Below, one piece after another: positions 35,271-49,214 of a stretch of DNA of 64,000 nt (position 1 is its first letter; each line of letters starts with the position of its first letter). The position numbers were made by a program, and so were the translations under genes. This DNA is from Heterobilharzia americana (taxonomy: Eukaryota; Platyhelminthes; Trematoda; Strigeidida; Schistosomatidae): NCBI GenBank assembly GCA_944470555.2, contig OX104130.1, positions 48,579,491 to 48,643,490 of the forward strand. The letters are read 5' to 3'. Below the pieces are notes generated by a model. That model searched no databases. It saw nothing but the letters and a program-made list of their open reading frames with translations, and was not told the DNA's origin.

Positions 35271-37139
35271 TTCTTGTTATAGACAGCATTATATATTTAA
35301 TTAGTGTCAGTTCTGTGTAAGCTAAAGTAGCCTTCACCAGTTATTTTGATTTCCTACTTATATTGTAAGTTTTATGAATTAAGCTGGTATAAGAATGAGT
35401 AAGAATAACGACATATCCTTGGTTGAGACAAGTCTTGGATGTTAACGAACATTTCACGTGCAGAATCATTAGCCCTGCTGCATTTTAGGACCATACAAAA
35501 GTTATGTGTTATACTAGCATAGTGTTCATGTGACAAAGTAGATTAACAAAGAAGGCACCATTTCCTATGTTTGTATTACTAATAGGAGTAAGCACATAGA
35601 CAAATATCATGCACGTTGACTTCCACAATGGCTGATGGATTCAACTATCTCAGTATAAAAAATATGTGTGTAAGAAGTAAGGGCAATAGTTTGGGTACAT
35701 AACCATTAGCTTATTTAGCATGTCAAAGTGAATTACCTACGCCACTGTATTGGTGTTGCCAACGATACTTGATCTTTGTCATTGTAATAAAATATACATT
35801 TTCAAAGTAGGTTACAAGTGAGTACTTTCCAAACTACTTTAATGAAACATAGAGCTGTTGACTTCTGAGTATCAAGTGAACTTCATAAGTAACTTTAAAA
35901 GATATCAATTTAATATTCATATAGTAGTCATGACTTGAACTAATTACGCCCTTATTAATTTTTCACTACACGATCTCCAGTTTTATGTTGAACACTGTAC
36001 AATATACCTCCTAATCAAGTTTTATTCTGTAACATGTTATTGAGCTTTTTGTCTAACTGAAAAGAAGATTTATGCTCACGATGTTTGCTTAGTTATCAGA
36101 AATTTGTATTACCTTCATACATTATCGACAACATAATAAACGAAATTGTGTTGTGTTGAAAAAAGAATGTTTAAGTAAGAAAATAGGTAGCCTGTATTTT
36201 AGCAAAATGACAGTGAGCAGTCGTAACGAATGTTGTACCTATCTGATTTCTTAATGGTCCAATATTGTTGTGGCACAGGTGCTGAAGAGGAATCATCTAA
36301 TGCAAGTTTCGATACACTAAATACGATAAAGCATCATCTGGAGACGATAACCTCAGATAATGGCACTTAGATACTCGATCTTCTTTTCTTTTTTATTGAT
36401 CACAGGCCATATATCGTAACTGTTTAAACGGTGGCACTCACTTTCAAAATCTGATCAGTAGAATACATTATAATGACGAGTCCTGAATTCTTTAGGTACC
36501 AGTAATCTCAATACAACTGAACTTTAGCTTTTAAGTTCTGCCTAACAGAAACTTTAAATGAAGACCTCTGCTGTATGATTAGTCACTGAAATTTAATAAA
36601 TTTTAATGTTTATGACATCCTGAATATTTAGATAACCAAAAAAATATAAAGGAGATTTATGCTTTTCCGCACTTTATAATCATTAAAAGTGATTTAACCA
36701 ACTGCATTAGTAAGCAGAGCGAAGATAGCTCAAATTCAGTATACATATACAGTTGGTATAGACCCTCTTAGATTCGTACACTAATGCATATATATAATTC
36801 ACTAGGGAGGTTACAGAAAACTAGCTGGTTTCAAATCAGTCCTTTTAACACAAAGTGGAATGATCTGAAGAACCATTAGAACACTAAGAACACTTCCTTG
36901 TGTTTCTATCTTAAATTTAGCCATTCTCCATGAATCTGTGATTTAATTACTGTCCATCTGTCATTGGTGACTTGTTTTGAGAAGGATTTATTAAGGTTAT
37001 ACTGAGAAGAAGTGACCTAATGGATCATCCAGGTCAGGAGTATGGATAAATACTCTCTACTGACAGTTAACTAAAATCTCATTATAGCTGAAATCAAGAG
37101 AAGTAGAAAATTTTGAACTGAATATTATTTTTTGCTCTA
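35271..37139. other. No gene recognised
   Basis: AT-rich sequence with no motif I can support. Confidence 0.5.
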
Positions 37140-37260
37140 CTAGGTGCTGTGGTCTTGGGCTGTATGCTTCTTGTCTACGTGAACGTGGACTGCTGTAGGA
37201 CCTTAAAATAGGATGAAACAGCTGTTAAATGTTTCGAAGTTGTGAGTAACTGTTCGACTG
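37140..37260 (+). repeat. Family B hammerhead SINE, very decayed fragment
   Basis: GGACTGCTGTAGGACC, AAAATAGGATGAAACAGCTG and TTAAATG resemble the hammerhead part of family B (CTGNGGA-GTCC...GGAC-GAAAC-AGCTGTC). The head and tail cannot be recognised. Confidence 0.35.
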
Positions 37261-38232
37261 ATGTCAGTTTCTGATTAAAAACTATTCTGAAATACATAAC
37301 TATCAAAATTTTGGTGAATATTTGAGGCTCACAGTGTGGATGTTCACAGTGAGTTGTCTACTGAGCCACAGTCTCAGCTGGCAAAATTTTCAACGTCATG
37401 CTACGTGTCGACACAAGTGGATCAGGACTTCACTTTCTTGTGATGTGTGGGGAACATGGAATTTTATGCCAATATCCGAAGAAAGTTAGTTCAGTGGTAT
37501 AACTGCTAAGAGCAAGAAAAAACACTGAAGTAGACTAATATGCTTTCGTTTCAATATTTAGGCTGTATACAACCGGGAAAGTTGGTGTTTAACAGTGGAT
37601 TCATTTTAAATACATAGATCTATAGTAGCTTCGACAAAGTCTGTAAGTTTTGAATAATCGTGTTTATTGATGACATCGGACGACATCACAACATCTCTTT
37701 AGTATCGAATTGCTTAGTAACTGCACCATCAAAGCTATTTGCTTCCTCCGGTCTAGGGCTCTTCGGGATATGCTCGAAGTTTACAACTGCTTGGCTGGAA
37801 ATTGTGTTCAAGATCCTTCTGTTGTTTAGTATTTTAAGGTTGAACTGCAAAAGTGAATAAGTAAAGCGTCCCGTGACGAAGTGATGGAAGTGCAATCGAA
37901 TTTTTTATGAAAAAATTAGGTCTATTTTATGCCCTGATTGCACTTTACTGATTGATGTGGTCATCTTGGCGTCATTATGGTTTAATTAAAATTGCGGCCT
38001 GGTATTAGCGTAATAAGGCTCAAGTTGTCTGAATTGTACAATGTGTTTGCACAACACACTGAACTATCTGATCACACACGTACTTGTCATAGGCATTTAT
38101 ATGAGAACCCACCAAGATAAGGGGCGAGAATGTGACAAAAGGTCAGTTAGGAAGGCTTATTTGAAGACCAAATAACAATTAAAATAAAAAAGTGAGAACT
38201 TTCGTATGCTGAATTTGGTTTCAGAGTTGAGT
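37261..38232. other. No gene recognised; may hold the 3' non-coding part of a minus-strand PLE
   Basis: AT-rich. The part next to 38232 lies downstream of a minus-strand PLE stop codon. Confidence 0.4.
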
Positions 38233-38526
38233 TCACCGAGGAAGATTTAATGTGATAGATTGTTTTTGAACGCACATAGGTGGCTTAAACTTCCTCATAG
38301 CCAGGGCCTCAGCAGACTTAAGGGTCCGTCGCCAACACGTTCTGTAAATAGGTTTAAAGGAAGTGGAAACGTCAGTCTCACGATCTTTCTCAGTGATGCA
38401 TTTAGCAGTCGAAGAACTTGGTTGTCTGCTACCAACGCTTATAGGTTCAAATGATTTCATTTGCTTCCGAAGCCGTTTTAGAATATGTTTCAAGGCCATT
38501 ACATGTATGAATCTATAAGTCCTCTT
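38233..38526 (-). pseudogene. Penelope-like element, C-terminal GIY-YIG region
   Basis: On the minus strand 98 codons are open without interruption and end at TGA. They read HILKRLRKQMKSFEPISVGS and RQPSSSTAKCITEKD, then VSTSFKPIYRTCWRRTLKSA. The end is EALAMRKFKPPMCVQKQSIT followed by LNLPR. The pattern SSSxAK...D...F...YR...AEA-x-AxRxxKPxxCVQK...LxLP* is the C-terminus of schistosome PLE proteins. It lies after the GIY-YIG catalytic part and ends with the family's usual L-x-L-P plus one residue and a stop. The GIY motif itself and the RT are not seen upstream. The initial methionine is incidental. This lineage resembles the fragment at 59460 more than the PLE at 24906. Confidence 0.75.
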
Positions 38527-41402
38527 CATACATATGTCACTTCATGTACATTTGAGTTGGTAGATGCAATGGGATGTGATGCTGTCACTCATATGTTGTT
38601 AGGGAGAATATACAGTAGTTTCTTTTAGTTGAACCCTAGCTGACAGAACTAATTGTTTTAAATATTTCGATAGCCAGTTTAGCTACTTATGAGTAACACA
38701 AACATGAATAGCAAAAAATTCTGGCCAATGTCAGGAGCAAAAAACGAAGTGAATTCGTCACTGATATCGCAGAGACTAGTGATCTGAGAGTGCTTTGTTT
38801 ATGTGTTATAAATAGAAGGAATGTGTATCGCCAGATAACTTTGTACATGAAACAATTCTGATTATTATATTCTTGTGTTTATAAATCTTTGAATACAGCT
38901 GGGAATGTTATATAATAATTCAATCCGAATTTTTGTACTTGACTGAACACGTGTTTATGTTCATCACAGTTTTCTCTACGAAGAGTTAAATTTAAGTTCA
39001 GAAAATGCCGCAAGTAGTGTGGAATCCCCTAATTTTGCGTATTCATTAACTACAGATATAAATGAAAAGTTCTAACAGTTAAAAAGAGTTCATTCTTTCT
39101 TTACGACAAAGACTTGCTTTCAGCTTAACTGATCCCCCAACTGCATCAATACCAGTCTTCCAAACGATCAGTACCTTAAGGAAGCCTAGTCAAAAATTAT
39201 CTTGTCCAATAGGAATTGATAAGGATATACTTTGAAAACTGCCTTTCGGTTTTCATACAGAGTTAATCATGTGGTTATATCACTGGATTTTCGGTCAGCA
39301 TTCAATTATGTTCATTTGAGTGCATGAGTAAAAAACATCAGAATTTCAGTGGATATCATAAAAGAATTGATGGATGGACGTGTCATGAAGATTTATTAAA
39401 AATTTAACCGGGAATTTGTTTAACTGGCTGGTAACAGCTCCACGAGTTCTTCATTAAGTTCCATAGCAGCTGAATTTTTGTAGATGAACTTTGAAATGAT
39501 TTCTTAGATGAGTTCATGGTAAAACTTGTATTTTACTGTCAATGCATATATACAACTTTGAGACACCCTTCGATAAAATGATGAGAACTAATCGGATTAC
39601 AAATTTGTATTGTTTTTTTAAAATATTTGCAGAAATATGAAGTTAAGTCTTGTTGTATTCATAGGAAACAAAAGTATATTGTTTGAGAAAAATCTGTGAC
39701 TAATGATAGACATTTTATGTGAATGATTTTCTTACAAACTTTTAAGAAAGCAAAAAGAAAGCTTTTTACTGGGTGCAATCAACCGAAGTGGTTTTCCCCC
39801 TTCTTTTCAGCTGCATGCAGGTAAAATGATCATAGGATGTAAAAATGTATTTCCAATAACCACATAAATGACGACAGTTTATATACATCAGATATCTTTT
39901 TGACTCAGTTGTCTGTTTAGGTCGACAAGTAGAATACATTTATAGTGGGAGAGAAAATGTCTTCACAGCCAGTGAAGGGGATTTATTTCTTCTTAGTTGA
40001 CAATTTAACTGTAAACTGGTCTGGTTGCTATAGAGAAAACACAAAGTTTGGCTTTCATACATACTTAACCTAATGGAAATATTTCATAACACTGTATACT
40101 TGGAAAAAATTCCCATTGACGGTGTCAAGATGGAAAGATTGTTTAATTTTAATTTCTATTTGGTTGAGAAAGCTACCTTTATAACTGCCTGGCAATATAG
40201 ATTTCCAGTTATATTCGATAAACATTTACTTCAACTGAGCAATTTAACTATTAGAAAAGTGTGGGCATTAGCTAATTGAAGCTTACTAAGGACAGAGTCC
40301 GTAAATAATTGATACTGAATATGAGGAGATGAATAGTTCAAGATTATTCAATACAACTTTATGCCTATTAGTGACTGACTCAAATGATGGTGTTTCACAC
40401 ATGAATTTAAATGTTACTACATTTCAGTACATTATAAATAACAACAGCCGGAGCAGGAATCTAAGTGGGATCGGGTAACCATTTTGAGAAATATTTGTGG
40501 AACATTTCAAACTGTTAATTCTCAGATAAAGCTGTGATAATGTGCATTATGATTTGTAAAAATTTAATTACGACTGATTTTTAGAAAAAACAATGAACAC
40601 TGGAAAGCATTTCCATTTTTGGTTGTTATCCTTAAAATGTATACAAAGTATACTGTACTTTAATACTGTGGTATCTTTTATCCCATTAAGGGATAAAATA
40701 GGTCCTAATAGTACCTATGAGAGGTTTTGGAGAAGGAAAAGTGAAGGGAATATGAATAGTAGAAATGGACGAATAAATGAACAACACTTATAAATATTGA
40801 ACTGAACTTGATTAAAGCACCTTATATGACAGCAAAGCAGACACCATACAATAGTGCAGTTGACAAACTTTTGAGATAAAGAAAGGTTTTGCAATAAATA
40901 TTTTTCACTTTTATTTAAGCTTTTGTTGCATTAGATTATATGATATATGGAAATAGGAACGATTCTGAATGAGTAGCATGGTTACTATGATATGTGGTCA
41001 GTAGTTTTGGTATTGCGAATTCGGCTAACACAGATTCTTATCATTCTGTGAATAATTCACAGTGAATATTGTATTGCAAAGTTAGTCTTTGTGATAAGTT
41101 GAAATGCTAATATTATTTATTGAGTTTGTAAAATACTGTCTTATGACAACACATTTCATGTTTAAGTGACCGATAGGAGGTATCTCTTCATTGCAATGAT
41201 GATAACTTTTGCTGTCCTGGTAAACGTTTAATGAGAATGCGCTTCGTTAATCATCGTGAAGAGAATGCACAGAATTCCAAAAAGGCTATTTTACGAACAT
41301 AAATGCATTTATGCACAACGAGCAAACACCAAATTCCATGCACTATTTTAGCCAAAGTAGGATCAAGTTTAAAGAAGGATAATGGTATCCATATTCTCAT
41401 TT
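38527..41402. other. No gene recognised
   Basis: AT-rich. A 68-codon open frame at 40073-40279 has no splice context or known motif. Confidence 0.5.
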
Positions 41403-41490
41403 AACACCAACCAGTGAAGTATGTGACCGTTTATCTGAGCTGTGTTCGGAAATGTTGGTTTTCCAGTTGGCATCATCGAGTGAACAAGAA
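41403..41490 (+). repeat. Short dispersed repeat shared with 30230-30300
   Basis: ACCAGTGAAGTATGTGACCG, TTTATCTGAGCTGTGTTCGG: an imperfect match to the copy at 30230. It is followed by TTTTCCAGTTGGCATCATCG. Confidence 0.35.
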
Positions 41491-44400
41491 TTACTTTTCG
41501 GAGGATCATGGTGACATGACTAAAAATTAGCCACAGCTGCAAAGATGCATATCCTTTTTTTCATCTTCAAATTTTTGGATATTTTCAGTAACCATCTTCC
41601 ATTTACTTTCTGTCATCTTGTTTACTTTTTTCCTACTTGAATGTCGTTTATTTTTTATTTACTCCTTACTTACTTTCTACAGTGAATCATATCAAATTGA
41701 GCTGATACACCATTGTTGAGAGTTCTACAATGATTTGCTTACTTCGTTTCTCTGGGGTCTCTAAGTTTACGACATAAGCGACTTACATAAAAGGATGACA
41801 TTGTATTCTGTAGATATTAACGTTCACAAATAAAAAAATTGTTGCAGCTGGTGTTGCTGACAGGGATTACTTGTCTGACAGGATATTATTAGCTTCAGTA
41901 ATTAGAGTAGTAGAAAATATTTGAAAAGCTGGGTCTGGTTTACCTATGGATTTATGTTTACACAGAACTTTCATTTTATGCTTGACATTTGGTATTACAC
42001 AAAATAATCGTTTTTTAGTGAACAACAACTGAAAGTGATACTCCTTTAAAATTTTAAGGAACATGATTATTAGTACCCTAAACTTTCTGGTGAGTGGAAG
42101 ATGTGACATCGAGTGATAAACAGTAGTTTTGCTTGGTTTATATCCATCTTTGGATCATGATTCTCAGGATGTTATCAACAAATCTTGCTACTCAGTGATT
42201 CGAGATGTTATTAGATGTTATCAGAATGGTAATCATCAATAATGTTTTCCTTTTTTTGTTCCTGGTGTTACTGAAAAGTCTATCGAAGGTATTGAACTCT
42301 TTTGAAGATATCTTATAAGGCTTCATGTTTGGTTACAGAATTACTCTTCTTGTTTCCTCTTTTCACCTTTAATTCTTTGCCTTCTTCATGTTATCATAGA
42401 CTTGTGGCATATGTCGTGTGGTGCACTTCTTGAAAATGCTTGTCATAAAATTAGGCGAAAGATTGTCCGAAATGTATTGCGCAAATAAACCACATTTTTA
42501 AGATGGTCTTCGTCTTCTAATGACGTTATCGGGATTTATTAAAGGGACCAACTGTTTCAAATAAATTTTTTGGTAAACGCGAAGTCAATACTGATAGAAA
42601 CAGTCGACAACAACTGGTAAGCAGGCGAATCAGAATTTATTGCGTTTTAATAAAGGAGTAGCTATTAAACGATTGAAAACAAGATTGTGTATTCAAAAAG
42701 AAACAACTATCATTATGTCCCTATATTGGTAGTTTTTATTTTTTGATTACCACTGTGTATTTTTAATGTAACGTTATCATTAACACACCTATTTTGTTTA
42801 CTGCACTTTGCTATTGCCTGAGTTATGCTCACCTTATTTTCTTCGCTGGTTTAGGTCCTCTTATCTGTATTTTTAAGTAGTACCTTCCTTAGAATGTACA
42901 ATATATTTGTGTCTTTTGGTTTAACAGTTTTTGTTCTTTGATATTCGTGGAATCTTTTTATGTGGGGACAATGCTATTGTTGGATCATGCATTCAAATTG
43001 GTTCAGTTCTTTGGGTTTTTATTTAAACTAAACTTAATCTATTCCTCAAGCTAAATTCCTCTCAAACTGATTCAAGTAAGTGAGTATTTCTGTATATTTT
43101 AGAATCAAAACTTATTCTAGTTTGAAAGGAGTTAGCGATAAACTCTAAAATAAAACAGTTCCGTGCTACAAACATTTTCCTCTTTCTATTTAAATTATTA
43201 TTTCTGTCATCTGATGTTTGAATTTGTTCGAGGAATACAGTTTTTTGATGTATTTACGAATGTACAGTTTGAAGGCAAGTTCATTTGAAAAGGACTATAA
43301 TGCTTGATTTATTGCTTTCAACTTTTACTGGAACCAAAGAGTTCTTCCCTTAGTTTCGTCCATCTGTGGCTCCATTAAAACTTAAAATGATCAGAAAACA
43401 TTTGCTATTCTCATGTTTGATGATTTATTGTCTGCTTTATGTGCAACATATGAGTAATTAAAATGGTTACATGTTAACAGAATATTTTAAAGTAAAGAAA
43501 AAGCTGAAATTACAGGTATCAGTAAGTGATGCTCATCTACTTCTATTATCTCATAGATTAAAGGGAAACTCATAAAATGCATAGACGTTCATTTTTTGAT
43601 AATTGTATGCTTGTTTAAATATGCACACGATGCTTCGGTTTCCGGTAAATATTCAGATCAGAGAGATTTTAGAAGGCAGACTGAAAGAACATTTATCGTA
43701 ATTTAACTTTTTACTTCCTAGTGAATTTTTTGACATGGTTGATTTTTTCGTTCATTATACTGTCTTGCGTTAGCTAGATGTTGCAGCGGTTTGCAAATAA
43801 TTTGTCTTTATCAGTAGCATATTTCACGGATAAACATAAAGCAATCTTAAATGTGCACTGAAGAAATTGTCCACTTATTTTTCAATTATTTCTTTAATAT
43901 AAAACAGCTGTCCGATACCATTCACTATAAACCTTACTGTATCACTGTTTGCTACGTTAAACAAACAATTGAATATGAACTTATATTCTACCAAAGTGCT
44001 CAAGTTTTACCATCATGTTAATGCTTGGTTATTATTTTATGGTGATATTCAGATAAAAACTGTCACTACTCACACAAATACCTAGAGATTGTGAGGTATG
44101 TTTTCAGAAATCTGTCTTCCGTGAGAACTTTTTTGGTTAAGGGTGGTAGTAAGCAACCACCCATTATTCTTTGATTTTAAATACATTGTATAGTGGAGAA
44201 ATGAATATTCAACAAATCCTTAATCATATGAGTAAAATTACCTCATGATTTATTCATTTATTTCCTGAAGTTTGCGTTATATTCTGATGACACTTAATTT
44301 GTTTACACAGACACCTGGTTAAATAAAACGTTTTGTGTTGTATTTAAGGTACTCAGAAGCAATTTATTGTATGTTTGTAATGAATGTTTTGATTCTTTCT

Positions 44401-47400
44401 ACAATGTATAAAGTTTTCACTGGTATACTCATGAGTAGTTTGCTTTAATCCACAAAACATTCGAAAGTAGAATGACTTTCTCCGATTTATGCTTTCAAAT
44501 ATTACATTTCTTGACAAATGTGCCTAGTTGTTCCACATTATTTGTCAAAAGTGAAGCTAAATTGATATGATATTCGTGAAGTACATTTTATTTCCACAGA
44601 CCGTTAAAACACTAAAGGTTACAGTGGGATAGTCTTAGTAGTGTACGTCATTGAACTTGTACATCGACAGACCTGATATCATGCTAAACATAACTATTTT
44701 TTCGAATACTAGATTGGTTATAATAAGCGTACTAAATCCAAAATCAGTGGTTGACTATGGGGAGATTTCCATTCTAAAAGATATTTAGGAAGGTCGGTAC
44801 TCTAACAAAGTCATTAGCAAGACTCTTTTTTCAACCAAGTCAGTGAATTCCTCAACATCGTTCTCTTGCTTCATAACGTACACTTTTAAAAGTGTTTATT
44901 CAACACTTGTAGTCTTTTTCAGTTTTCAGATAACTTACATCACAGACTTAGGGAAGATAGGAATATTTTAATGGCGATGATAGTAAGTTTTAAGTTCAGT
45001 TGTGAGGTTCATCGGCCTGTATATGAACCAAGTATGTATTTTCTTTGGTTGGTAAAATACCTACTTGAAGTTTATTCATTTTAAAGAAGACATTTTGTGT
45101 CTGCCATCTCTAAGTGTTTTGAAAAGTTTGTGAATCACTGATAGGACTTAAAATACAGTAAAGTGGTGCCATGATCTTGGAAAACTTTTTTATAAAGTTT
45201 GTGAAATAAAGATCCACTGCGTGTGTTTATTTTTAAAACTGTGGCTGATAACAACTTGTACAAGATTTTCACAGGACCATGTTTGTTTACAGAATAAAAT
45301 TCCAGCGGACTGATATGTCCACATTAAATTGATCAATTGCATCGTTTGGGATGGAAAAGATAATCGGAACAGAGAAGAGAATTTGCTTAAGCTTGAAATC
45401 ATTCTTATTCCTTACAAACCTAAGCATGTCATTTGATGTGGCAAACATTACCGTGTGATATTTCGTAGGCTATTTCAAACATGGAGCTGCCACCTAAGAA
45501 ATAAAGTGTTCGGAAAATGTGGTCACATGATAGCATGTTCTAGTAGGCGGGACATAACTCTATATACCTTAATTCACACAGTACTTAGAATTTTAGCTTC
45601 AGTGGAGCATAGCAAATTCACAATCATTTTTAACTGATTGACAGAAGTACTTATGGAATTTACGATCAAGCATGGGAGTGCATTATGATTGAGGTTTCTT
45701 CTACCATGTCCTGAAACATAAATATAAACACTTCCGTCACAGGACTTTTTTGAAGTGATCATCAAACTAACATTTTAAAGATCCACATCAAATCTTACGA
45801 AAACTTTACAACACAACCGGGATATCTACTTCGCTTAAACACCAACTTATTAAAAAGGAAATAAATAAGGAAACAAGTTTACAGATGTTATTAATAATCT
45901 CTTTAAGTAGCATGTAATCACCAATTTTGAAAGGTGTGAGAGAAAATCCCTATTTATTTGAATGAGTATGACGGTAATAATTCATGAGTTCAAAATGCAG
46001 CGCCGTAATCCAGGGAACGATTTATCCTGAGATTACAGATCATTAAGATTGAAAAAGGTTTTACAACCATATTTACGAAAAGAATCGTAAAGAATTTGTG
46101 CGACGACAATCATTTAAAAATTCTCCATAGAATACAGAAAAAACAAAAGGTTATTTGGAGTTAACATGAAAGCTTTGGAACATCGGGATCGCTTATTTCT
46201 TGTCTGCATTGAATGGGTAAACTTTATTGATGTAAATTACCATTAAGCATAATTTTGGGCATACTTAGTAAATTATATTTTCCGATCACTGAATGGTTAG
46301 CTAAACTACTGCAGACTAGGCTACCAGAAACTAACGAAGTTCCTACTGATTTTGTTCATAAAATATTTTTATTGTTCAAACCATGCAGAATTCTAATGTT
46401 TACAGCATAGTTTAAGACATTGATTGGTGACAATTCATTGTCAAGATTATTTTCTTCAGTGAAACGGCATACCATGCATATGATTGCAATGAAAGCAATT
46501 CAGTAGAGATTGATAAGCAGAGAAAAATGCTTTGAAGAAACGTTACATGAAAAACCTTTCAGGAGATGCCTCAGTTTCAACCACAGCTTCGTTCACAAAA
46601 GGTAATACTTGTGTTACTTAAACCAACATTCGGGAAATACTTTTTTAATCCAAACCAGAAACAATCATATTGTAGTTAATTGTTGAATACTCTATATGTT
46701 ACAGGTAATGTATAAATGGTGCAAGGTACTTAGACCAATACATACAAGAGTGAAACTTATTTTCGATTTAATCTATCTAATTTTCTGTTTATAACAAAAT
46801 TCCCCACCTTTAACGGTATTCTATCTGAACTCAAGTAACTTCTGTTTTGCCATCAAATGTATGTCAACTTCAAGTATAAAATTTACATTTCATTTTTGAC
46901 TGAGACTTATGTAATCCATTAAATCTTTTGGATACGTTTCCAGTTTCAAGTAATTTTTTAAATACTATCTAAGGGAAGTAATTTTTTTTAAAAGCATGCA
47001 AGTATGTTTTGCCAGTGGAATGTTGTCATCAGTTAAATGTGGCCACACGGCTTTCCTGTAAGAAATCACTAAAAACTTTGTCCGTGGAGGTAATTCTTAA
47101 ATATGACTGGGTAATATGAAGAAAAGTCTTCAAATTGTAATGCTTTATTTGTTCAAATTAAAGTCTGTTACTGAGATGCATAAAGTCAATCGTGTACACA
47201 ACAATTTCACATAGCACTAAATGAAATGAAATTTGCAATGCTGTAGAGAATGTGATGGTTTTTCATTACATTTGGACTTAAACTTTCATAACTCTTGGTT
47301 ATTTTTCAAAAGCTTGCAATTTCCGAAGTAGAAATACCACTTTTCCTATAACTTAGGTATATTTTGCGTCATTATTTGTGTTATCCCATCATTGATTGGA

Positions 47401-47434
47401 TTTAATTGATCGATTTTAGTAGAAACAACATTGC
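41491..47434. other. No gene recognised (6 kb)
   Basis: AT-rich. A pyrimidine-rich tract is present at about 41550-41690. A stretch at 46290-46400 faintly resembles a PLE reverse transcriptase but is not supportable. Confidence 0.5.
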
Positions 47435-47535
47435 TCACTGAGATGGGTACATCCAGCTGTCTAGTCCAATGTAGCACAAAACGCTCATCCTGGATTCTAC
47501 TGTTAGACATTTTCTACCATTAGTACATAGCTGCA
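47435..47535 (+). repeat. Sm-alpha (family A) hammerhead fragment
   Basis: GGGTACATCCAGCTGTCTAG, TCCAATGTAGCACAAAACGC, TCATCCTGGATTCTACTG. Stem I parts (ATCCAG/CTGGAT) are intact, but the core CTGATGA has become CTGTCTA and GAAA is CAAAA. No cleavage activity is expected. Confidence 0.6.
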
Positions 47536-47594
47536 ACACAGACTATAGATTAATCCATGCAGGAGCCCATACATCAATAGAAACTGGTCATTTC

Positions 47595-47776
47595 GTGACT
47601 CGGGGGTGTAGGGGATAACGTGCTGGCGTTTGAAGCAATCGTTATAGGTTGCGAGTCTTAGTGGGGACCATACTGCTCACTGTATGGCAAGCACATTCAG
47701 CTAATAAGGCTAAAATAAGACAAAATGTGCGTTCTGGGTTCAACCGCTAGCCACTATCCATCACTAGCCAAGAATA
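47595..47776 (+). repeat. Sm-alpha (family A) SINE, decayed
   Basis: The tRNA-like head GTAGGGGATAACGTGCTGGC has a B-box-like TAGGTTGCGAGTCTTAG. Next are TACTGCTCACTGTATGGCA, then GCACATTCAGCTAATAAGGC, TAAAATAAGACAAAATGTGC and GTTCTGGGTTCAACCGCTAG, then CCAC. The hammerhead core is destroyed. Confidence 0.6.
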
Positions 47777-48127
47777 TTATCTTTGCTTTCATTCGCTCAA
47801 ACAGACAGTAAGCAGTGAACCCTGAATACCTTTAATAGTGAACATAAAATTGCAAGAAACAAAAGGATAATAAAAATGACTCCTTAGTTTGAACGACAGC
47901 TTTTCAGTACTGCATAAACATGCGATTTGACTAATCAACATGATTTTCTATCATATTCTGCTATTTGAAAGCGTTATTTAAACAAATAGGTGGAACAAGT
48001 TGATGAATTAAATTGTCATTAAGCTAACGTACAGCATTTAGTATAGTTATTTTAGTAAAAACCAATGATTGTATATGAGAGTAAAACTTGAGCACTGTGG
48101 TAGAATACATTGATTGGTTACTGGAGG

Positions 48128-48245
48128 GTAACCAACTTCATGTTCTCTAGTCCTAAGTGGTGATCGAATTCTGTCGATCATTTTCGCAATGTGGCGATCA
48201 GACTAGGCGGCTCAGCATCACAATGCACTTTGATAGAGCACAAAA
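48128..48245 (+). repeat. D1 repeat fragment
   Basis: TTCATGTTCTCTAGTCCTAA, ATTCTGTCGATCATTTTCGC and GGCGATCAGACTAGGCGGCT match the D1 fragments at 29984 and 49400. Confidence 0.5.
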
Positions 48246-49214
48246 AATCAACTAGGTCAAAATTAGCAGATTTTAGTAGGATAAGGAATTATTAACTTAT
48301 TTATATGATATAGTTATTTCATTGTAATGTTTTCTCTTTTCAATGGTTTATGGCGATTTTCTCGATTTTAAGTTGGTGCTTAACGTGGTTTAAAATCAGT
48401 TGATGAATCACTAAAAACCCAGAAGAAGTGAACTGCTGTTTAGGACTTTTTAATAGCAACTTTGCACACCGTGGTTATTTTTTATTTTCGAGGTATTTCG
48501 AACACAGTAAATGTACCCGGTCGCACTAAAAGTTGGAATTCGTATTTTGTTGCTATTCTATTTTAAACTGCTGTAGAAGTACATTTTTTGAAATATATTA
48601 TTCTGACGATTATATGCTCTATCAGAATTATTGCCAGAAAAGAAGTATTCAATGCCGTCGCGTCAAATAAAGTTGAACTGCATTTTTTGTCCTTCTTCAA
48701 GTCGTATATTTAATATAATTATGTTTGTCAAAATGTTATTATTTTATTGAATAAATGAAATAAACTGAAAAAATGGCGATATATTTAAAACAGTCACTTC
48801 AACAGAATAATTTTTTTAAACCAACTGTAAGACATGCAAACATCATGAAAGAAAAGTATAAGATGGTTGTTTAAATCTTTGCTGTTTTTTACATTATATT
48901 CCAGTTCTTATTTCTCTAAAACAAATTTTAATTTGACGACATATTTCTTGTTGCGAAAATAATGAATTACTAAAGTGAATCTATTGCTTAACTAGGGAGT
49001 AGAATTTTGTTACTCTGATGCTGTCTAGTTTTGATGGCTGAAATCATAATTCTGTTATAGGAAAACAAAATGGATGTTTGGCTCATACAACATTAAGCTA
49101 GTAAGTATATTTTCAAAATGCGTTCATTCTTTGTTGACTTATATGACTAAAACTGTTCTAATTTGACTATGTTGTTCAGCAATTCATATAATTTTTAACT
49201 TAATGTCAAATGGT
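48246..49214. other. No gene recognised
   Basis: AT-rich filler. Confidence 0.5.

Noticed and set aside
40073..40279. 68-codon open frame
   Set aside because: No splice signals, no motif, no neighbouring exon; expected by chance in a long AT-rich region.
46290..46400. Faint PLE reverse-transcriptase-like reading (EWLAKLL...DFVHKI)
   Set aside because: Only two short blocks match and no catalytic motif follows; too weak to annotate.
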